From URNF01 sp045594105 (lineage in GTDB: Bacteria; Bacillota; Clostridia; Oscillospirales; Acutalibacteraceae): 18,536 nucleotides of DNA. Location: positions 1 through 18,536 of the forward strand of contig JAZNXY010000012.1 in NCBI GenBank assembly GCA_045594105.1, given 5' to 3'. Under the pieces are notes generated by a model, which worked only from the letters and a program-made list of their open reading frames with translations, searched no databases and was not told the DNA's origin. Numbering within the stretch: the stretch's first letter is position 1; each line of letters starts with the position of its first letter. The position numbers were made by a program, and so were the translations under genes. Below are positions 6,353 to 14,308 of the stretch, piece after piece.

Positions 6353-7936
6353 TCAACCGAGCGAGGTTTTCTTATCGGTGACTACCTGTTGGTTATAACA
6401 AGCGAACTTTTCTTCTATGTTTTCGGGTAAGGTTTTTTGTGTCAGCAAGCTGACAATGGGGACAAGTACAAGTCCGCCGACCATGGCAAACACACCCGAA
6501 TACAGCGAATTGGTGAATACGAAACTAAAGACGGGGTCGGTGGGTTTAAATAAACCGATGCTGATAAGCAGCTGTACAATTTCGAGACCTGTGCCGAAGA
6601 TGAAGCTGGCTATCACTGCCGCTTTGGTGGTCTTTTTCCAGTACAGACCGTACAGAAAGGGAGCGAGGAAGGCGCCTGCCAAGGCACCCCAGGAAACGCC
6701 CATCATCTGTGCAATAAACACAGAACCTGACCAGATGCTGTCTTTCAGAATGGCAATCTCAGCGGATACGGCGATAAAGAACACAATAAACACACGCATG
6801 ATGAATACACTTTTCTTTTCGCTGACAGCTGTTTTCTTCTCCATCGCAGGTTTCACCACATCCAATGTGAGGGTGGAGGAGGAGGTCAGCACTAAAGAGG
6901 AGAGGGTAGACATGGATGCAGACAACACCAGCACGATGACGATAGATACGATAACGGGTGCGAGCTCGCTGAGCATGGTAGGCACTACCTTGTCGAACAT
7001 CACAGTACCGCTGTCTGAAATGAAGCCGCCTTGCAGCATTTGGTCTTTATACAGCTTGCCAAAGCCGCCAAGGAAGTAACAACCGCCCGCAACAATAACG
7101 GCGAATACGGTGGAGATAACGGTGCCCGTTTTGATGGAACGTTCATCTTTAATGGAGTAGAACTTGCCTACCATTTGCGGCAGACCCCAGGTGCCGAGCG
7201 AGGTGAGCATAACCACGAAGAATAAGAACAGCGGATTGGGGCCGAACATAGAGGTATATTCTGTGCCTGCCTGTACACCGAGTGCTTCGACGGCAGCATT
7301 AAAACCGCCGTTTTGCGTCAGCACCGCCGCAATTACTGCGATAATACCGCCCAGCATGACGATGCCTTGGATAAAATCATTGATAGCGGTTGCCATATAG
7401 CCGCCAAAAATAACGTAGATACCGGTCAAAACAGCCATAACCAACACGACTGCCCAGTACGGAACAGAAAACACGTTGTTAAACAACGAGGAAAGACCGT
7501 TGTACAAAGAAGCAGTGTACGGAATCAGGAATACGAACACGATAAAGGATGCGATAACCTTCAAGGTTTTGGAGTTATACCGTTTTTCGAAGAAATCGGG
7601 CATGGTTTTGGATTCCAGATGTTGGGTCATCACACGGGTACGGCGACCGAGCACCGACCACGCAAGCAGAGAACCGATAAACGCATTGCCAAGGCCGATC
7701 CAGGTAGAAGCAAGGCCGAAGTTCCAGCCAAACTGTCCTGCGTAACCCACAAAGATAACTGCGGAAAAATATGAGGTGCCGAACGCAAAGGCGGTAAGCC
7801 ACGGACCGACCGCACGGCCGCCCAGCACAAAGCCGTCTACGTTCGTTGCGTGTTTGCGGCAAGCAAGGCCTACGCCGATCATCAACGCAAAAAAGCAAAG
7901 CAACATCGGCACGGTTATCAAAATAGTGGTTGACAT
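6353..7936 (-). CDS. Sodium:solute symporter (SSS family), 527 aa
   Basis: A hydrophobic protein of the size of PutP/PanF-type symporters, with about 13 predicted membrane helices. Family features include the N-terminal FVLGGRAVGPWLTAFAFGTSYFSA segment (the SSS signature-like GGR and a Gly-Ser/Thr-rich helix) and the long ASMSTLSSLVLTSSSTLTLDV helix, whose Ser/Thr residues resemble the Na2 site region of the LeuT fold. Na+ coupling is inferred from the family. The ATG at 7936 has AAAGGAG 10 bases upstream; a TTG three codons earlier would lie too close to that site. The gene is divergent from the acyl-CoA ligase-iorAB operon, with back-to-back promoters. Uptake of an aromatic or other carboxylate used by that operon is a reasonable inference, but the substrate is not readable from the sequence. 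Confidence 0.88.
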   Translation of the reverse strand: MSTTILITVPMLLCFFALMIGVGLACRKHATNVDGFVLGGRAVGPWLTAFAFGTSYFSAVIFVGYAGQFGWNFGLASTWIGLGNAFIGSLLAWSVLGRRTRVMTQHLESKTMPDFFEKRYNSKTLKVIASFIVFVFLIPYTASLYNGLSSLFNNVFSVPYWAVVLVMAVLTGIYVIFGGYMATAINDFIQGIVMLGGIIAVIAAVLTQNGGFNAAVEALGVQAGTEYTSMFGPNPLFLFFVVMLTSLGTWGLPQMVGKFYSIKDERSIKTGTVISTVFAVIVAGGCYFLGGFGKLYKDQMLQGGFISDSGTVMFDKVVPTMLSELAPVIVSIVIVLVLSASMSTLSSLVLTSSSTLTLDVVKPAMEKKTAVSEKKSVFIMRVFIVFFIAVSAEIAILKDSIWSGSVFIAQMMGVSWGALAGAFLAPFLYGLYWKKTTKAAVIASFIFGTGLEIVQLLISIGLFKPTDPVFSFVFTNSLYSGVFAMVGGLVLVPIVSLLTQKTLPENIEEKFACYNQQVVTDKKTSLG

Positions 7937-7976
7937 ATGGACCAAACTCCTTTATAATGTTTTCAATGTTACAAAC

Positions 7977-8005
7977 ACTTTAACGCTTTAAAGCGAGTTT
8001 GTCAA
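7977..8005 (-). promoter_or_regulatory. Promoter of the symporter gene with a palindrome in its spacer
   Basis: On the minus strand, TTGACA (8005-8000) and TAAAGT (7982-7977) are separated by 17 bases. The spacer contains the perfect 12-base palindrome CGCTTTAAAGCG (7984-7995), which a repressor bound between the boxes could use as an operator. Confidence 0.6.
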
Positions 8006-8038
8006 GAGGTTTTTTAAAACTTTTTTGGAAAGTGTCTA

Positions 8039-8067
8039 TTGACTTTTACGCCGTCGAAAAGTAGAAT
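8039..8067 (+). promoter_or_regulatory. Promoter of the acyl-CoA ligase-iorAB operon
   Basis: TTGACT (8039-8044) and TAGAAT (8062-8067) are separated by 17 bases, about 58 bases before the ATG at 8125. It lies back to back with the symporter promoter, about 33 bases away. Confidence 0.7.
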
Positions 8068-8124
8068 AATAAGGTATATTTTTAAAGTATAAGTAATAAT
8101 ATAAAAGTTTTGGAGATAGCAAAA

Positions 8125-9762
8125 ATGACCATTGTACATGTACTGGAAAGAAACGCAAAGGAGTATGGCTCGGAAGTGGCTTTGGTGGAAATCAACCCCG
8201 AGCAGCCCGAAACCCGACGCCTGACTTGGAATGAATACGAGCTGGTGGAGCCCACCCATAAGGTACCGCACTATCGCCGTGAAATTACGTGGGAAGTGTT
8301 TAATGAAAAAGCCAATCGCTGTGCGAATATGCTGCACAGTATCGGTATCGGCAAGGGAAAAAAGGTTGCTATTCTGATGATGAATAGTCTGATGTGGTTG
8401 CCTATCTATTTCGGCATATTAAAGACCGGCGCTTTGGCGGTGCCGCTTAACTTCCGTTACTCCGCAGATGAAATCGACTATTGTCTGGATTTGGCACAGG
8501 CGGATGCACTGATTTTCGGTTTGGAGTTTATCGGCCGTGTGGAAGCGATCGCCGCAAAGGTGTCACGGAAATGCTCTTTGATCTACTACGGCAGCGATTG
8601 TCCTGCATTTGCAGATGACTATCGTGATTTGGTATCCGAACATTCGGGGCATTTTCCCGCATGCACTTTAGAGGAAACGGATGATGCGGCGATTTATTTC
8701 TCGTCCGGCACAACCGGCTTCCCGAAAGCGATTTTACATAATCACGAAAGCTTGATTCACGCATGTCGTGTTGAACAAAAGCACCACGGACAAACAAGGG
8801 ACGACTGTTTCTTATGTATTCCGCCGCTGTATCACACGGGTGCGAAGATGCACTGGTTCGGCAGCTTGCTGGCGGGCTCTAAAGCGGTCATTCTGAAAGG
8901 TACGCAGTCACGTAGTATTTTGGAGGCGGTCAGCCGGGAGAAATGTACGATTGTCTGGCTGCTTGTGCCGTGGGCACAGGATATTCTGAATGCGTTGGAC
9001 CGTGGCGATTTGTCACTGGATGAATTTGAGCTTTCGCAATGGAGATTAATGCACATCGGTGCACAGCCCGTACCGCAAAGTCTGATTCGCAGATGGCTCG
9101 AATATTTCCCCGAGCACCAGTATGATACCAACTACGGCTTGTCCGAATCCATTGGTCCCGGCGCTGTACACTTGGGCGTAGAAAACGTACATAAGGTGGG
9201 CGCTATCGGCATTCCCGGTTACGGTTGGGAAGTAAAGATTGTGGATACCGAGGGCGAAATCGTAAAGCAGGGCGAGGTCGGTGAGCTGTGTCTGAAAGGC
9301 CCCGGCGTGATGACCTGCTACTACCGTGATGAAGCCGCTACCGCCGCCTCCCTGAAAGACGGCTGGCTGTTTTCGGGCGATATGGCGATGCAGGATGAGG
9401 ACGGCTTTATCTACCTTGTAGACCGCAAAAAAGACGTGATTATCACGGGTGGTGAAAACCTCTACCCCGTACAGATTGAAAACTTCTTGGCGGCACATCC
9501 GAAGATTAAAGACGTTGCAGTGATCGGCTTACCGGATACCCGTCTGGGTGAGATTGCCGCTGCAATTATTGCAGTTAAAGAAGGTATGACCTGTACCGAA
9601 GAGGAAATTAACGAGTTTTGTCTTGATTTGCCTCGCTACAAACGTCCCCGCAAGATTATTTTTGCGGATGTACCGCGTAACCCGACAGGCAAAATCGAAA
9701 AACCGCGTTTACGTAAAATGTATGGCGCGGAAGGTCTGGTGGATTCTCAGAACAAATCGTAA
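8125..9762 (+). CDS. AMP-forming acyl-CoA ligase (ANL superfamily), 545 aa
   Basis: This enzyme should activate a carboxylic acid with ATP to the acyl-adenylate and then the CoA thioester. The phosphate-binding loop SSGTTGFPK is at 193-201, the YGLSE motif at 337-341, the ATP-ribose Asp in LFSGD at 419, the hinge DRKKD from 433 and the catalytic Lys in PTGKIEK at 523, so all key residues are intact. Residues about 35-55 (NPEQPETRR to HYRREI) look like a small extra insertion near the N-terminus. The ATG at 8125 follows GGAG with 9-base spacing. The stop overlaps the ribosome binding site of iorA, 11 bases before its ATG, so this is the first gene of the iorAB operon. That context suggests an aryl-acetate or related acid as substrate; sequence alone does not separate aryl from fatty acids. 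Confidence 0.85.
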   Translation: MTIVHVLERNAKEYGSEVALVEINPEQPETRRLTWNEYELVEPTHKVPHYRREITWEVFNEKANRCANMLHSIGIGKGKKVAILMMNSLMWLPIYFGILKTGALAVPLNFRYSADEIDYCLDLAQADALIFGLEFIGRVEAIAAKVSRKCSLIYYGSDCPAFADDYRDLVSEHSGHFPACTLEETDDAAIYFSSGTTGFPKAILHNHESLIHACRVEQKHHGQTRDDCFLCIPPLYHTGAKMHWFGSLLAGSKAVILKGTQSRSILEAVSREKCTIVWLLVPWAQDILNALDRGDLSLDEFELSQWRLMHIGAQPVPQSLIRRWLEYFPEHQYDTNYGLSESIGPGAVHLGVENVHKVGAIGIPGYGWEVKIVDTEGEIVKQGEVGELCLKGPGVMTCYYRDEAATAASLKDGWLFSGDMAMQDEDGFIYLVDRKKDVIITGGENLYPVQIENFLAAHPKIKDVAVIGLPDTRLGEIAAAIIAVKEGMTCTEEEINEFCLDLPRYKRPRKIIFADVPRNPTGKIEKPRLRKMYGAEGLVDSQNKS

Positions 9763-9773
9763 GGAGTAAGAAT

Positions 9774-11498
9774 ATGAAGAAATTGATGATTGGTAACCAG
9801 GCAGTAGCACAGGGCTTACACGATGGCGGCCTTGGCGTTGTGTCCAGTTATCCCGGCACCCCTTCTACCGAAATTACCGAATTTTTGTCTCAATATAACG
9901 ACATTCACAGCGAATGGGCGCCCAATGAAAAGGTTGCTGCAGAGGTGGCTTTTGGTGCGTCCCTGGCAGGAGCACGTTCTGCGTGCGCGATGAAGCACGT
10001 CGGCCTAAATGTTGCCGCTGACCCGCTTTTTACCTTGTCTTATACAGGTGTCAACGGTGGTATGGTTATCTGTGTAGCGGATGACCCTGCCATGCACTCT
10101 TCTCAAAACGAGCAGGATTCCCGTCACTATGCGAAAGCCGCAAAGGTGCCGATGCTGGAACCTGCGGATTCTATGGAAGCATATACCTTCGCAAAAAATG
10201 CGTTTGCGCTTTCCGAAAAGTTCGACACCCCTGTTTTGCTGCGTATGTGCACCCGCATTGCACATAGCCAGTCCATCGTCGAAACGGGCGATGCTGTACC
10301 TGCAGTGCTCAAGGCGTATGAAAAGAACCCCCAGAAATACATTATGATGCCCGGCAATGCAATCAAACGGCATCCGTTTGTAGAAGAACGTACCGAAGCA
10401 CTTCGTGAATACGCAGAAAACTGTCCGTATAATACGGTGGAAATGCATTCCGAGGAAATCGGTGTTATCACCTCGGGCTGCTCCTATTTGTATGTTAAGG
10501 AAGCATTAGGGGATAGCGTCAGCGTGCTGAAAATCGGTATGCCGTATCCGTTGCCCGAAAAACTGATCCGTGATTTCGCCTCGAAGGTAAAAAAACTGTA
10601 CGTTATTGAAGAGCTCGACCCCATTATCGAAAATCACGTGCGGGCACTGGGCATCGACTGTGTAGGTAAAGAGGTTTTTTCGATGCTCGGTGAGTTTTCA
10701 CAGGCGACCATTGCCGCTGCGTTTGGTAAAGAAGCACCTGCGTGCGTGTCTGCTGACGCAGAAATTCCCAACCGTCCGCCGATGATGTGTGCAGGTTGTC
10801 CGCACAGAGGTATGTTCTATACCTTGGCGAAAAATAAAATCACCGTTTTAGGCGATATCGGCTGTTATACTTTAGGTGCCGTGCCCCCGTTGTCCGCTTT
10901 GGATTCCACCTTGTGTATGGGTGCATCCATTTCCGGTCTGCACGGCTTTAACGTGGCACGTGGGGAAGAAGCAGAAGGTAAATCGGTTGCGGTGATCGGC
11001 GATTCCACCTTTATGCATTCGGGTATGACCGGTCTTGTCAATGTGGCATATAATGCAACCAACTCTACCGTCATTATCCTGGATAACTCTATCACCGGTA
11101 TGACCGGTCATCAGCAGAATCCCACCACGGGCTACAATATCAAAGGCGACCCTGCCGCTAAGGTGGATTTAGAAGCACTGTGTCACGCACTCGGCATTAA
11201 CCGTGTACGTGTGGTAGACCCGTATGACCTTGCCGCTTGTGAGACCGCTGTGAAAGAGGAGCTTGCTGTGAAAGAGCCGTCGGTGATTATCTCCCGTCGT
11301 CCCTGTGTGCTGCTCAAATCGGTAAAACACGAGGCACCCTTGACGGTGAATGCCGACAAGTGTCGCTCCTGTAAAAAATGTATGAAGCTCGGCTGTCCTG
11401 CTATCAGTATGAAGGACGGCAAAGCGAGAATTGACGCCACCCTTTGTGTAGCTTGCGGTGTCTGCAAACAAATGTGTGCGTTTGACGCCATTCAGTAA
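9774..11498 (+). CDS. iorA: Indolepyruvate:ferredoxin oxidoreductase, alpha subunit
   Basis: With IorB this enzyme interconverts aryl-pyruvates (from Trp, Phe, Tyr) plus CoA with aryl-acetyl-CoA, CO2 and reduced ferredoxin; it is oxygen-sensitive and cytoplasmic. The N-terminal domain starts with GNQAVAQGLHDGG and SSYPGTPSTE. A CAGCPHRG motif precedes the TPP-binding domain, which has GDIGCYTLG, GDS at 409-411 and ILDNSITGMTGHQQNP. The C-terminus is a ferredoxin-like domain with two 4Fe-4S motifs: Cys530, 533, 536 and 541 (followed by Pro), and Cys558, 561, 564 and 568. Length (574 aa) and domain order are normal. AAGGAG (9761-9766) lies 7 bases before the ATG. The beta subunit follows 13 bases downstream. 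Confidence 0.95.
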   Translation: MKKLMIGNQAVAQGLHDGGLGVVSSYPGTPSTEITEFLSQYNDIHSEWAPNEKVAAEVAFGASLAGARSACAMKHVGLNVAADPLFTLSYTGVNGGMVICVADDPAMHSSQNEQDSRHYAKAAKVPMLEPADSMEAYTFAKNAFALSEKFDTPVLLRMCTRIAHSQSIVETGDAVPAVLKAYEKNPQKYIMMPGNAIKRHPFVEERTEALREYAENCPYNTVEMHSEEIGVITSGCSYLYVKEALGDSVSVLKIGMPYPLPEKLIRDFASKVKKLYVIEELDPIIENHVRALGIDCVGKEVFSMLGEFSQATIAAAFGKEAPACVSADAEIPNRPPMMCAGCPHRGMFYTLAKNKITVLGDIGCYTLGAVPPLSALDSTLCMGASISGLHGFNVARGEEAEGKSVAVIGDSTFMHSGMTGLVNVAYNATNSTVIILDNSITGMTGHQQNPTTGYNIKGDPAAKVDLEALCHALGINRVRVVDPYDLAACETAVKEELAVKEPSVIISRRPCVLLKSVKHEAPLTVNADKCRSCKKCMKLGCPAISMKDGKARIDATLCVACGVCKQMCAFDAIQ

Positions 11499-11511
11499 AG
11501 GAGGGTAAGCT

Positions 11512-12084
11512 GTGAATACGAAAAGTGTTATGATTGTCGGTGTTGGTGGACAGGGCAGCTTGCTCGCCTCCAAATTGCTCGGTCGTCTGCTTGTGGACGA
11601 GGGCTACGATGTTAAGGTGAGTGAGGTTCACGGTATGAGCCAGCGTGGCGGCTCGGTTGTGACCTATGTACGTTTCGGTGAGAAGGTGTATTCGCCTATC
11701 GTGACCGAGGGTGAAGCAGATATCATCATTTCTTTTGAAAAGCTGGAAGCTGCTCGTTATGCAAAATATCTCAAAAAAGACGGCCGTATAGTGGTAAACA
11801 CCCAGCAGATCGACCCGATGCCTGTTATCATCGGTGCGGCACAGTATCCCACCGATGTGCTGGATGAGCTTGCCAACAAGGGTGTTGCCATGGATGCACT
11901 GGATGCATTAACCCTTGCGGAAACCGCAGGGTCTGCAAAAGCGGTCAATATCGTGCTGATGGGCAAAGCCGCAAAATACTTTGACATTCCGTATCAACGG
12001 TGGATTGCTGCTATCGAAAACACGGTGGCACCTAAGTTTGTCGAAATGAATAAAAAAGCATTTGAGCTCGGTTTCAATGCATAG
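11512..12084 (+). CDS. iorB: Indolepyruvate:ferredoxin oxidoreductase, beta subunit
   Basis: The second subunit of the enzyme, a member of the pyruvate/ketoisovalerate oxidoreductase gamma-domain family. It has the glycine-rich VGVGGQG near residues 9-15, the characteristic EVHGMSQRGGSV at about 38-49, and the later ADIIISFEKLEAARY. The length of 190 aa is usual. The start is a GTG at 11512, supported by AAAGGAGGG 6 bases upstream and by agreement with the family N-terminus. It is the last gene of the operon that begins at 8125. No clear terminator follows; instead a structured GC-rich stretch and then a new promoter with a T-box leader appear, so some read-through into the next unit is possible but would be controlled by the T-box. 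Confidence 0.93.
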   Translation: MNTKSVMIVGVGGQGSLLASKLLGRLLVDEGYDVKVSEVHGMSQRGGSVVTYVRFGEKVYSPIVTEGEADIIISFEKLEAARYAKYLKKDGRIVVNTQQIDPMPVIIGAAQYPTDVLDELANKGVAMDALDALTLAETAGSAKAVNIVLMGKAAKYFDIPYQRWIAAIENTVAPKFVEMNKKAFELGFNA

Positions 12085-12170
12085 GCCGGTGCCTTGCAAA
12101 AGGGAGCGCGAACCCGCACGGGAAAGACGGCGAGCGAAACCGCAAAGGGGTTCGACTCTCGCCTGCCTAA
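12085..12170 (+). other. GC-rich structured segment of unknown nature after iorB
   Basis: No protein is supported here. GGCGAG (about 12131) pairs with CTCGCC, and inside it CGAA-CC pairs with GGTTCG, giving a long imperfect hairpin. Two halves look like diverged copies: GAGCGCGAACCCGCACGGG and GAGCGAAACCGCAAAGGGG. A TTCGACT stretch and the pairing of AGGC with GCCT at the ends recall tRNA, but the T-stem and D-arm cannot be formed properly. It may be the end of the iorB transcript, a small RNA or a tRNA-like relic. Confidence 0.4.
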
Positions 12171-12185
12171 AAACACAAAAAAGTA

Positions 12186-12214
12186 TTGACTATCCAAAAT
12201 GTTGGTGCTAAAAT
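12186..12214 (+). promoter_or_regulatory. Promoter of the T-box-paaK unit
   Basis: TTGACT (12186-12191) and TAAAAT (12209-12214) are separated by 17 bases. Transcription would begin near 12221, right at the start of the T-box leader. Confidence 0.75.
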
Positions 12215-12220
12215 GTAATA

Positions 12221-12498
12221 CATAAAGACGCTTGAGCGGAAACCAGTACCCGAAAATATCACTCACAGAGAGCTGCGACAGGTGTGATGCAGTAGTGTAC
12301 AGTCGGTGAATTCCTTCCGTGAGTCGTTGGCTGAAGGGTGTCTGTGTAGGCCAAACGGGTTCGACCGTTACATCGACAAGGGTGTGTCAGCACTCTTAAG
12401 GCCGTTGTTGTGAGATGACGGTAAATAGAGGTGGTACCACGGGATTTTTCTCGTCCTCTGTATTCCGAAGCGGAATACAGAGGACGTTTTTGTTTTTC
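12221..12498 (+). promoter_or_regulatory. T-box riboswitch leader (tRNA-sensing)
   Basis: The T-box sequence itself is GAGGTGGTACCACGGG (12428-12443), containing the TGGT that pairs with a tRNA acceptor end. AGAGG (12427-12431) can pair with CCTCT (12455-12459) to form the antiterminator. Stem I features are the AGTA motif (12245-12248), a GCGGAA/TTCCGT helix above tandem G-A pairs that look like a K-turn, AGAGAG (12267-12272) and a CTGC/GCAG distal stem with a GGTG loop. The specifier lies in TGAATTCC (12307-12314). TTC (Phe, 12311-12313) fits the distance to the lower helix, while TCC (Ser) fits the usual offset from GAA. An uncharged cognate tRNA should prevent termination and turn on the ligase and ACT genes. 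Confidence 0.9.
12452..12497 (+). terminator. T-box-controlled terminator
   Basis: CGTCCTCTGTATTCCG (12452-12467) and CGGAATACAGAGGACG (12471-12486) make a perfect 16-bp stem followed by TTTTTGTTTTT. Its left half contains the CCTCT needed by the antiterminator, so the two structures exclude each other. Confidence 0.92.
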
Positions 12499-12543
12499 TG
12501 TATTTCGCAACACAACCAATTATCGCAGGAAGGACGAAATCAA

Positions 12544-13854
12544 ATGGAAAAGCGCTACTATCAAAAAGAGATTGAAACCATGCCGGTAGAGGACTTAAAA
12601 AAATTACAGTCCGAAAAACTGGTAAAGCAGGTAAAGCATGTGTACGAAAACGTACCGTATTACCGCAATTTGATGGATGAAAAGGGCATTAAACCCGAGG
12701 ATATTCACGGCATTGAGGATTTACATAAGCTGCCGTTTTTAACCAAGGCGGATTTGCGTGACGCATACCCCTATGGTCTGCTTGCAAAACCGCTTTCCGA
12801 ATGTGTCCGTATTCAGTCTACCTCGGGCACCACCGGTCGTCGTGTGGTGGCGTTTTACACCCAGCACGATGTTGATTTGTGGGAGGATTGCTGTGCCCGT
12901 GCTATTGTTGCGGCAGGAGGCACCAACGAAGACGTGTGTCAGGTGGCGTATGGCTACGGTCTGTTTACGGGTGGTCCCGGTCTCAACGGCGGATCTCATA
13001 AGGTGGGTTGTCTGACCTTGCCGATGTCCTCCGGTAATACCGAAAGACAGATTCAGTTTATGACCGACCTTAATGCGACCATTCTCTGCTGTACCCCGTC
13101 CTATGCCGCATATATCGGCGAGTCTTTGAAAGAACAGGGTTACACCCCCGACCAAATTCCGCTGAAAGCGGGTATTTTCGGTGCGGAAGCGTGGACCAAT
13201 GAGATGCGTAAAAACATCGAAGCGACCCTTGGTATTAAGGCGTATGACATTTACGGTTTAACCGAAACGTCCGGTCCCGGTGTGGCGTTTGAGTGTGAAG
13301 AACAAACGGGTATGCATATCAACGAGGACCATTTCTTGGCGGAGATTATCGACCCCGATACAGGCGAAGTGTTGCCCGAGGGCAGCAAGGGTGAATTGGT
13401 GTTTACCGCACTCGATAAAGAAGCTTTTCCGCTGTTGCGTTACCGTACCCGTGACATTTGTGTGCTTTCCAGAAAGAAATGCTCCTGCGGCCGTACCTTA
13501 ATCAAAATGGCAAAACCGATGGGCAGAAGCGACGATATGCTGATTATCCGTGGTGTCAATGTGTTCCCGAGCCAGATTGAAACGGTACTGCTCAAACAGG
13601 GCTATGAGCCCAACTACCAGATTGTGATTGACCGTGTCAATAACAATGACACCTTCGATGTTATGGTAGAAATGAACCCCGAAAAGTTCTCGGACACCGT
13701 CAGCGGCGTTACCGCACAGGAAAAAGCACTTGCGAATGCATTGAAGGTTATGCTCGGCATCAATCCGAGCGTACACCTGGTGCCGCCTAAGAGTATTGTC
13801 CGCAGCGAAGGCAAAGCGGTGCGTGTTGTGGACAAACGTAAATTGTTTGATTAA
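12544..13854 (+). CDS. paaK: Phenylacetate-CoA ligase (PaaK-like), 436 aa
   Basis: An AMP-forming aryl-acid:CoA ligase of the short PaaK type. The phosphate loop STSGTTGRR is at 92-100, the YGLTE motif at 237-241, RYRTRD near 300, a CSCG pair at 313-316 (possibly metal-binding, as in other PaaK proteins), MGRSDDMLIIRGVNVFP in the hinge region and GKAVRV near the end with the probable catalytic Lys. The length is usual for the family. ATG 12544 is preferred over an in-frame start at 12415, which lies inside the T-box; AGGAAGG lies about 10 bases upstream. The likely substrates are phenylacetate, indoleacetate or hydroxyphenylacetate. It is co-transcribed with the double-ACT gene and controlled by the T-box, which argues for a role in amino-acid supply. 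Confidence 0.88.
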   Translation: MEKRYYQKEIETMPVEDLKKLQSEKLVKQVKHVYENVPYYRNLMDEKGIKPEDIHGIEDLHKLPFLTKADLRDAYPYGLLAKPLSECVRIQSTSGTTGRRVVAFYTQHDVDLWEDCCARAIVAAGGTNEDVCQVAYGYGLFTGGPGLNGGSHKVGCLTLPMSSGNTERQIQFMTDLNATILCCTPSYAAYIGESLKEQGYTPDQIPLKAGIFGAEAWTNEMRKNIEATLGIKAYDIYGLTETSGPGVAFECEEQTGMHINEDHFLAEIIDPDTGEVLPEGSKGELVFTALDKEAFPLLRYRTRDICVLSRKKCSCGRTLIKMAKPMGRSDDMLIIRGVNVFPSQIETVLLKQGYEPNYQIVIDRVNNNDTFDVMVEMNPEKFSDTVSGVTAQEKALANALKVMLGINPSVHLVPPKSIVRSEGKAVRVVDKRKLFD

Positions 13855-13872
13855 GAAAGGGTGTGCTCTACT

Positions 13873-14304
13873 ATGTCTTTGAAGCAATTAACCGTTTTTG
13901 TAGAAAATAAAAAAGGCGCTTTGGTGGATATTACCGCCATTTTAGCGACCAACAACATCAATATCCGTGCACTGTCCATTGCGGATACGCAGGAGTTTGG
14001 CATTCTGCGTCTGATTGTCAATGATAATGATACCGCAGTAAAAACCCTGACTGACGGAGGGTATCTGATTAAAATGACCGACGTTGTCGGTGTGAAAATC
14101 GGCGATGCCCCCGGTAAGCTTTCTAAAGCATTAGAGGTGCTGGATGCGGCACATATCAATATGGAATATATTTATGCATTTATGACCCGCACGGAAAAAC
14201 ACGCATACGTGGTACTACGTGTGGAGGACAATGCGGCGGCGGAAGCAGCACTGGAAAATGCCGGCTTCCATCTCATCACCGACGCAGACGTGGAAAAGCT
14301 GTAA
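13873..14304 (+). CDS. Tandem ACT-domain protein, 143 aa
   Basis: Two ACT domains fill the protein: the first (about residues 2-65) with LTVFVENKKGALVDITAIL and NINIRALSIADT, the second (about 70-143) with VVGVKIGDAPGKLSKALEVL and HINMEYIYAF. Each has the beta-alpha-beta start with a Gly before the helix where amino acids usually bind. ACT domains sense small ligands, mostly amino acids, and change the activity of a partner. The gene lies 18 bases after the paaK-like stop. Pairing of such stand-alone ACT proteins with PaaK-like ligases and IorAB is a recurring anaerobe arrangement as I recall it; feedback control of the ligase by an aromatic amino acid is the natural inference. ATG 13873 is chosen because AAAGGG lies about 10 bases upstream. 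Confidence 0.88.
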   Translation: MSLKQLTVFVENKKGALVDITAILATNNINIRALSIADTQEFGILRLIVNDNDTAVKTLTDGGYLIKMTDVVGVKIGDAPGKLSKALEVLDAAHINMEYIYAFMTRTEKHAYVVLRVEDNAAAEAALENAGFHLITDADVEKL

Positions 14305-14308
14305 GATG

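Noticed and set aside
6417..7079. Open frame of 220 codons on the plus strand
   Set aside because: It is antisense to the intact symporter gene, has no family features and no upstream ribosome binding site.
12085..12170. tRNA gene suggested by TTCGACT and pairing ends
   Set aside because: The T-stem has mismatches, no D-arm or anticodon arm can be drawn, and the acceptor has a mismatch in the middle.
12085..12170. Cobalamin riboswitch suggested by GGTGCC and AAAGGGA
   Set aside because: The conserved B12-box and the GGTGAAAATCC-like core are missing, and no B12-related gene follows.
12415..12543. Longer N-terminus for the PaaK-like protein
   Set aside because: The extra 43 codons come from the T-box and its terminator; the family N-terminus begins at 12544.
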